DNA from: CAZAKZ01 sp964485695
GTDB lineage: Bacteria; Planctomycetota; JAFGQW01
NCBI GenBank assembly: GCA_964485695.1
Contig: CAZAKZ010000159.1
Span: 1 to 11,643, forward strand
Direction: 5' to 3'
DNA length: 11,643 bases
In this document: one piece after another, positions 6,960-11,643 of the stretch
How positions within the stretch are numbered: position 1 is the first letter of the stretch
How the letters are laid out: the number at the start of each line of letters is the position of its first letter
Notes under the pieces: generated by a model
The model's input: the letters and a program-made list of their open reading frames with translations, nothing else
The model's database searches: none
What the model was told of the DNA's origin: nothing
Program-made: the position numbers and the translations under genes

Positions 6960-7504
6960 CACGCGTTGGGCGCCAGGTCGGAGCCGGAAGGAAAACGTAG
7001 GCGGAGGGTCTTCAGGGCCTCGTGGATGAGAACCCCCACGTGGCTCACCGAGAGCTGCGTGATGCCGCTGATCTCCCGGTAGGTCAGGCCCTCCTGGAAC
7101 TTGAGGCGAAGCACCTCCTGCTGGTTCCCGGGCAGGCCCTCCACCATCTTCATCACCTCGGCCCGGGCCTCTTGATTCTCGGCCACGGCCAGCGGTGTGG
7201 GGGCCGGGCACCTCTCGACCCGGATCCGTTCCTCGCTCAGGGGCTGCATGCGCTTTTCCTTTCCCCGTACATCCAGTGCCAGGTTACGACAGACGGTGAA
7301 CAGCCACTCGGCCAGGATCGGCTCCACACGTCTGGAATCCTCCCGGACGAGGCGGAGGAAGGCCTCCTGGACCACGTCGCGGGCCCGTTCCACGTCGAGG
7401 GTGATGCGCGAGGCATACCGCGTCAGGGGAATCTCGTAGCGGGAAAGCACTGAACGTATCCAGGTTCCCTGTTCCGTCGTGGGTAATGTCTGTGGCTGCT
7501 GCAT
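6959..7504 (-). CDS. ECF-type RNA polymerase sigma factor
   Basis: From ATG 7504 the protein has 181 aa, normal for group 4 (ECF) sigma factors. Region 2, for core binding and -10 recognition, spans about 20-75 and contains RARDVVQEAFLRLVRE and WLFTVCRNLALDVRG. Region 4, for -35 recognition, spans about 120-172 with LPGNQQEVLRLKFQEGLTYREIS and a helix-turn-helix. There is no extra C-terminal domain. The frame opens at ATG 7534, with further ATGs at 7525 and 7519. ATG 7504 is favoured because GGGAG lies 4 nt upstream, whereas 7534 has no recognisable site. If 7534 is used the protein gains ten residues with little effect on the domains. The gene is first in an operon with the anti-sigma/vWA gene, the common arrangement for a sigma factor and its inhibitor. 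No GGAAC/CGTC type ECF promoter with correct spacing was found upstream, so autoregulation is not evident. Confidence 0.88.
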   Translation of the reverse strand: MQQPQTLPTTEQGTWIRSVLSRYEIPLTRYASRITLDVERARDVVQEAFLRLVREDSRRVEPILAEWLFTVCRNLALDVRGKEKRMQPLSEERIRVERCPAPTPLAVAENQEARAEVMKMVEGLPGNQQEVLRLKFQEGLTYREISGITQLSVSHVGVLIHEALKTLRLRFPSGSDLAPNA

Positions 7505-7571
7505 TTCACTCCCGGTCATGCGCATTCCGGACATTTCGTTGACGGATTTGTTTCCGAATTCTTAGGGGAAA

Positions 7572-7600
7572 ATTAGAAAATGCCGGAATCGGACCGTCAC
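7572..7600 (-). promoter_or_regulatory. Candidate sigma70 promoter for the sigma factor operon
   Basis: On the minus strand GTGACG (7600-7595, four of six -35 matches), a 17-nt spacer and TCTAAT (7577-7572, five of six -10 matches) precede the sigma gene by about 65 nt. The -35 overlaps the stop codon of the upstream HflK-like gene. Spacing is ideal, but the call rests on sequence alone. Confidence 0.35.
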
Positions 7601-8607
7601 TGCCCGTCACTCACCGGCCGGGGAACCTGGCCGGGCAGGAATACGTGGTAGGGTTTCAGGCCGGGTGGCAGCAGATTCAGGGCACCCACCCGCGAAGTCA
7701 GGTCCTCCATCGCCTCCAGATAGATGCGCCGCCACACCACATCGGGGTTCTTCCGGTACTCGGCCAGGAGGTTCCGAAAGGCCTCGGCCTCCCCCTCGGC
7801 GTCGGCCATCTGATCGGCCCTGTAGGCCTCGGCCTCGTTGACCAGGTTATCCCGCTCCGCCTCGGCCATCGGGATCTCCTGCTCCTCGTAGCCCCGGGCC
7901 TTCTCCTCCAGGGTCTTCTTCTCCACGATGGCCTTCTGGACGTCGTTGAAGTACTGGGCCACCTGCACCGGCGGCTGGAGCGAGGTGAACTCCAGAGCCA
8001 CCAGCGTGACGAATTGCCCCCCCCGATCCAGGGCCGCCTGGGCGCGCCGCCGGGCCGCGGTGGCCAGGTATCGCTTGCCTTCCACCATCACCGCATCCAC
8101 CTGCATCTCGGCCAGGGTCCGGGTCAGGGCCGCCACCACCGCGTCCAGCACGTGGGTCTCCGGCTCCCGGATCTTCAGGGCCCACGCCACCGGATCGGAG
8201 ATCTGATACTTCAGGAGCACCGCGGGCTGCATCACGTTGTGGTCGCCGGTGAGGGCGTAGCCGTCCCGGGTGATGTTCACGCGCTTGAAGGCCAGGGCGT
8301 TCCTGGATCGCAGCGCGTCGATGGTCATCTCCCGGACCCGCTTCACCGGCACCCGCACCACCTCGTCGATGAGGTAGGGGAAGGAGATGAGGAGGCCCGG
8401 TCCGTGGACCTGGTCCGCCGCCGTCTTTCCGGTAAGCCTCCCGAACCGCAGGCGAAGCGCCACCTCGTCCTGCTTGACCACGGTGATCCCCGACCCGAAG
8501 ACCACGAGGACAGCCAGGAGCCCCCCCCACTTGAGGAGGCGGAAGGCCGAGGTCAGACCCTCGGTGACGAGGTGCTGAGCGGTGGGGCGCTGTCGGGCTT
8601 CAGCCAT
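7597..8607 (-). CDS. SPFH-domain protein, HflK-like
   Basis: This 336-aa protein has a short cytosolic N-terminus, one membrane helix (about 27-44) and an SPFH/band 7 domain beginning ITVVKQDEVALRLRFGRL (41-58). A charged coiled-coil helix (about 222-282, rich in Glu, Ala and Lys) follows. The C-terminal segment NPDVVWRRIYLEAMEDL (287-303) resembles the matching region of E. coli HflK. Such proteins oligomerise with HflC into a membrane cage that, in E. coli, encloses and modulates the FtsH protease. Here the start codon overlaps the stop of the HflC-like gene by 8 nt, so the two are probably translationally coupled; AAGGAG lies 10 nt before the ATG. It is the last gene of the SPFH operon. 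A second HflK-like domain occurs in the first gene of the operon, so this could be a paralogous subunit of one hetero-oligomer. The assignment to HflK rather than a general SPFH protein is moderate. Confidence 0.82.
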   Translation of the reverse strand: MAEARQRPTAQHLVTEGLTSAFRLLKWGGLLAVLVVFGSGITVVKQDEVALRLRFGRLTGKTAADQVHGPGLLISFPYLIDEVVRVPVKRVREMTIDALRSRNALAFKRVNITRDGYALTGDHNVMQPAVLLKYQISDPVAWALKIREPETHVLDAVVAALTRTLAEMQVDAVMVEGKRYLATAARRRAQAALDRGGQFVTLVALEFTSLQPPVQVAQYFNDVQKAIVEKKTLEEKARGYEEQEIPMAEAERDNLVNEAEAYRADQMADAEGEAEAFRNLLAEYRKNPDVVWRRIYLEAMEDLTSRVGALNLLPPGLKPYHVFLPGQVPRPVSDGQ

Positions 8608-9511
8608 CCCGTTGGTTCTCCTTCTCGGGCGGGGCCTTCATCTTCAGAATATCGAAGGGCGGCTGGTCGGCCACGAGGGTCAGCGAGGTCTGCTCGCCGA
8701 AGAGGATCTTCAGGGCGTCGATGCGCCGGAGGAACTTGAAGAACTCCGGATCCTGGCTGTGCGCCTCCCGGTAGACCCTGGCAGCCTCGGCTTCCGCCCG
8801 GCCCCGGATCTTCGTGGCCTCCAGACGCCCCTCGGCTCTCAGCTTCGTCACCTTGAGGTCGGTCTCGGACCGGATCCTGGAGGCCTCCCTCTCGCCCTCC
8901 GCCCTGTGGCCTGCAGCCACCTTCTCGCGCTCGGAACGCATCCTGTCGAAGATTTCCGGAATGTTGTCGGCGGGGAGCCCCAGCTGCTTCAAGCCCACCT
9001 GGTGAACGCGAATCCCGAAGCTCTTTCCGGCCGTGGCCTGGACGTCCCGCAGGATCTTCGCCTCCACCTCCTCGATCTTGATCTCACCCGGCACCGTGGA
9101 GACCAGGGCCGACAGGTTGTAACCCCCCAGCACCGCGTTCTTGGCGTTGGTGATCAGGCCGTCCAGGCGCGCATCGGCCGTTTCCACGTCCCCCATGGAC
9201 TGGAGAAAGGTGAGGGGGTTCTCCACGGACCAGATGGCGAAGGTGCGCAGAATGATGTTCTTCTTGTCGCGGGAAAGGGTTTCGGCAAACCGGGAGTTGA
9301 CGAGGCGTTTCCGGCCGTCCAGGAGATACGTTCTTTCTATGGGCCAGGGAAACTTCAGGTAGAGTCCGGCCCGGGTCACGGTGTCCCTGGGCGCGCCGAA
9401 TCGCGTGACCACGGCCACCTGGCCCTCCCGGACGGTATAGAGCACGCTCGAGAGCACCACCAGACCCAGCACGGCCAGTGCCACGATCCAGCGAAACAGG
9501 TTTCGGGTCAT
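8600..9511 (-). CDS. hflC: HflC-like SPFH protein
   Basis: The 303-aa product is close in size to E. coli HflC. It has one N-terminal membrane helix (about 7-25), an SPFH domain starting VREGQVAVVTRFG (27-39) and a long charged helix with RMRSEREKVAAGHRAEGE (190-207), matching the RMRAERE region of HflC. The C-terminal DPEFFKFLRRIDALKILFG (254-272) also matches the HflC pattern. In the family it pairs with HflK at the inner membrane and affects FtsH access to membrane substrates; the same role here is inference. GAGG sits 8 nt before ATG 9511. The gene follows the polytopic SPFH gene by 50 nt and overlaps the next gene by 8 nt, so all three are likely one transcript. No protease gene is adjacent on either visible side. 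Confidence 0.85.
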   Translation of the reverse strand: MTRNLFRWIVALAVLGLVVLSSVLYTVREGQVAVVTRFGAPRDTVTRAGLYLKFPWPIERTYLLDGRKRLVNSRFAETLSRDKKNIILRTFAIWSVENPLTFLQSMGDVETADARLDGLITNAKNAVLGGYNLSALVSTVPGEIKIEEVEAKILRDVQATAGKSFGIRVHQVGLKQLGLPADNIPEIFDRMRSEREKVAAGHRAEGEREASRIRSETDLKVTKLRAEGRLEATKIRGRAEAEAARVYREAHSQDPEFFKFLRRIDALKILFGEQTSLTLVADQPPFDILKMKAPPEKENQRDG

Positions 9512-9561
9512 GATTCCATCCTCGTTCTATTCAGGTTATTGCATGTCATTTCTTGTTGCCT

Positions 9562-11448
9562 TCAAGGCCTCTTCCTGGCGCCGGACCTGAGATCCAGCCA
9601 GATCCCTCCTGAACCGGTCGAAAGCCCCTCTTTCAGGGCGGGATCCAGGATGAACAGATTACGGTTTGCGAGGCCCTCTTCCACCGCTTCCAGCCAGCGC
9701 CGGAACTCGAAGAGGGCGGGCGAAGCCCTGTAGGCCTCCAGGCCGGCGAGGTATCGCACGGCCTCTCCCCGGGCCTCGGCCTGTTGCATGTCCGCGTCGG
9801 CCCGGGCCGACAGGACCTCCTCCTTCACCTCGGCTTCGGCCGCGGGAAGCGAGTTGGCGCGGTCCACCTCGGCACGGATGATCTCTGTCTCCCGGGCGAT
9901 CTGGGCCCCCACCACGGCCTGGTACTCCGGCGCAATCTTCGCCGGCGGATGCAGGCTCACGAAAGACGTGTGGAGGATCTCCAGGCCCAGATCCCGGGCG
10001 TCCACCTCCGCCTGAAGGTCCCGGGTGAATGCGGTCGAGAATCGATCCCGGTTCACGGAGAGCAGAGCGTCCAGGCTGGTGACCACGGTCTTTTTCATCA
10101 GCTGCCTGTAGGCCAGGGCGTCCAGGACCGCGCGCGGGTCCTGGTTGTTCAGGACGTGGTCGATGACGTTCTTGATGCGGTAGGCGACCACGGCTTCCAC
10201 CGACACCAGTTCCCGGCCGTCCCCCAGCAGCATCTTGTATTGCACGCCTGTATGGGCCTCGGTCCACAGCAGCGTCGGGCGCTGGCGACCGGAGTAGCCC
10301 AGGATCAGGGTCTGTACCCTCTGCGTTGAATAACGCTCGATGGTCTCCAGGGGCCAGGGGAGCTTCCAGGCCAGGCCCGGACCCACCGGCGTGCGAGACA
10401 CCAGCCGGCCGAACCTGAGACGCACTCCCTCTTCTCCGGGGCCCACCACAACCAGCGCGGTTATGATCCACAGGACGAGGGCCATGAGAATCAACAAAGG
10501 CACGGCGCTCCGGCGCAGGAGCGTGAAGGCCAGGGAGCTGCGCAGGGTGAGGCCGAAGCGCTTCTCCGCCACTTCGAGGAAGCCGTCCACCGGATTGCGG
10601 CCGTGAAACAGAATAGAGAGGATCACGAGGTCTACGGGGGTCGAGACCGCGTACCAGGGCTGGCGGGCCTGAAGCATCCGTCCTACTGCCCGGGCCAGCA
10701 TCTCCAGCGCGACGAGGGCGGTGAGGAGGGCCAGGATGAGGATCAGCCATCCGGTGAGGTTTCCGACCTCGAATCCGAAGCCCCTCAGAACGAGAGCGAG
10801 ACCCGTGATCAGGGCCGCCCACTGCCCTCCGTGGAGCCACTGCACGAGGCCAGACGCCTCGGGCAGCCTCTCCACGCCGACCCGGCCCGTTGCGCGGGCG
10901 AGCACCAGAAGCGGGAAGGCCGTGATCCCGACCAGGACGCCGGCAAGGATGTCCGCCACCAAGAAGGGCGTGCCGTCCGTGGTCTGCGAAGACCCGCTCC
11001 CCAGACTCCCGATCCCGGTCTGCACGACCTCGCCGAGGAGAATCGAGGAGAAACCGATGCCGGCCATACTACCCAGGGCAAGGAGCACGGGCGCGCCGAG
11101 GCGGCCGAACCTCTCCAGTTCACCCTCAGCTTCATTCCCGGTTGCGGCCGCATCGGGCTCCCGGGGTGTCTCCGGATCCCGGGCGTATGCGCGCCGGACC
11201 TCCATGCGCAGGCCCACTGCCCAGCCGGACGTGAAGAGGATCACGGTCAGGAGCAGGAGATAGATGGACAGCGGTGCCAGGACCGCGGTGTCCAGGAAGT
11301 TGAGGGTGAGAAGGGCGGCAACGGCCAGGATCAGGGCCACTCCGGCCCCCGTGAAGAGGGCGGACTTGAAATCCGACGTCGCCTCGAAACGGGGGAGTCG
11401 ACGGTATTCGGGAGGAGGTGGTCTTGTCGTGCCTTCTGTCGCGGCCAT
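9562..11448 (-). CDS. Polytopic HflK-like SPFH protein
   Basis: From ATG 11448 the protein has 628 aa, far longer than typical HflK (about 420). Residues 1-310 form a multi-pass membrane region with helices near 29-50, 56-80, 118-140, 164-184, 210-225 and 232-250. A seventh helix at about 313-336 leads into an SPFH domain (GPGEEGVRLRFGRL, 336-349, to about 530), a charged helix (about 515-565) and an HflK-like tail (SPALFEFRRWLEAVEEG, 576-592). The gene leads the three-gene SPFH operon. A TTG at 11553 would add 35 residues, but no good ribosome site is seen there. The ATG at 11448 also has only a weak site (GGGA about 12 nt upstream), so the start is the least certain part of this call. The membrane region might anchor the SPFH cage or be a separate functional module; no known transporter signature was recognised. 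Confidence 0.82.
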   Translation of the reverse strand: MAATEGTTRPPPPEYRRLPRFEATSDFKSALFTGAGVALILAVAALLTLNFLDTAVLAPLSIYLLLLTVILFTSGWAVGLRMEVRRAYARDPETPREPDAAATGNEAEGELERFGRLGAPVLLALGSMAGIGFSSILLGEVVQTGIGSLGSGSSQTTDGTPFLVADILAGVLVGITAFPLLVLARATGRVGVERLPEASGLVQWLHGGQWAALITGLALVLRGFGFEVGNLTGWLILILALLTALVALEMLARAVGRMLQARQPWYAVSTPVDLVILSILFHGRNPVDGFLEVAEKRFGLTLRSSLAFTLLRRSAVPLLILMALVLWIITALVVVGPGEEGVRLRFGRLVSRTPVGPGLAWKLPWPLETIERYSTQRVQTLILGYSGRQRPTLLWTEAHTGVQYKMLLGDGRELVSVEAVVAYRIKNVIDHVLNNQDPRAVLDALAYRQLMKKTVVTSLDALLSVNRDRFSTAFTRDLQAEVDARDLGLEILHTSFVSLHPPAKIAPEYQAVVGAQIARETEIIRAEVDRANSLPAAEAEVKEEVLSARADADMQQAEARGEAVRYLAGLEAYRASPALFEFRRWLEAVEEGLANRNLFILDPALKEGLSTGSGGIWLDLRSGARKRP

Positions 11449-11643
11449 GCGGTTCAATTTTCCCGTATCTTTCCAACCAGAATACAACAGTCGCCGTCCG
11501 GTGCCAGGATTTACCCGGATTATTCGCGAAAGCGGGAAAATGGAATCCGGCAACGGGATGGGGATGACTCATGCGAACGCCCCGGGTATAAAGGCAATGC
11601 CGTTAAGCCCCCTGCCGTCCTCTCGGCCCCCACCGTGGTCGCG
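11449..11643. other. Upstream region of the SPFH operon, no gene supported
   Basis: This 195-nt stretch should hold the promoter and leader of the SPFH operon on the minus strand. No convincing -35/-10 pair was found. A minus-strand frame open from the window edge ends with TGA at 11569-11571 after only 24 codons, and a plus-strand frame from ATG 11558 runs off the edge after about 28 codons. Neither shows recognisable sequence. Confidence 0.4.

Noticed and set aside
7540..7599. TGACGG/CCGTCA inverted pair between the SPFH and sigma operons
   Set aside because: The 6-bp arms are about 50 nt apart, partly inside a coding end, with no usable terminator tail or ECF promoter spacing.
7645..8739. 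Plus-strand open frame of 364 codons opposite the SPFH genes
   Set aside because: It is antisense to two clear SPFH genes, with low-complexity His/Leu/Gly/Arg content and no domain.
9557..9567. GCCTT/AAGGC hairpin at the end of the polytopic SPFH gene
   Set aside because: The stem is only about 4-5 bp, overlaps the stop codon and has no T-run; likely chance.
11558..11643. Possible plus-strand gene start running off the right edge
   Set aside because: Only about 28 codons, no clear ribosome binding site, Pro/Ser-rich and unrecognised.
11569..11643. Possible C-terminal end of a minus-strand gene entering from the right edge
   Set aside because: Only 24 open codons with no recognisable sequence; too short to support.

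Overview
This window has high G+C and looks like a chromosomal segment of a diderm bacterium. That reading rests on signal peptides, an M23-type envelope peptidase, an HflK/HflC-type membrane complex, and an ECF sigma factor paired with a von Willebrand (YfbK-like) protein. The gene mix would suit Acidobacteriota or a similar environmental phylum, but no marker gene is present, so this placement is weak. Coding density is high and nothing looks like a prophage, IS element, RNA gene or CRISPR array.

Region 1 (1-2862, plus strand). A palindrome-bearing leader precedes a stand-alone enzyme resembling the lysine-ketoglutarate reductase (LKR) half of eukaryotic aminoadipic semialdehyde synthase. 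Its stop overlaps the GTG start of a LanC-like alpha/alpha-toroid protein that carries a signal peptide and has a Cys/Cys/Cys rather than Cys/Cys/His metal site. Inverted repeats with related sequence lie before and after this pair (9-60 and 2718-2852).

Region 2 (2863-4710, minus strand). A single secreted M23 metallopeptidase-like protein with Ig-like flanking regions converges on the LanC-like gene. Just upstream lies a perfect 15-bp terminator hairpin that ends the next operon.

Region 3 (4734-7504, minus strand). An ECF sigma factor is followed after 11 nt by a membrane protein that fuses a zinc-less anti-sigma-like N-terminus to a YfbK-type vWA region. This looks like a signal-responsive regulatory pair. 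A plausible sigma70 promoter overlaps the end of the preceding operon.

Region 4 (7597-11448, minus strand). Three consecutive SPFH (prohibitin/stomatin) proteins are encoded: a polytopic HflK-like protein with about seven membrane segments, an HflC-like protein, and a second HflK-like protein whose start overlaps the HflC stop. They probably form one membrane complex. No FtsH or other protease gene is inside the window.

The most unusual parts are the LKR/secreted-LanC pair with its flanking repeats, and the three-gene SPFH cluster with its polytopic member.
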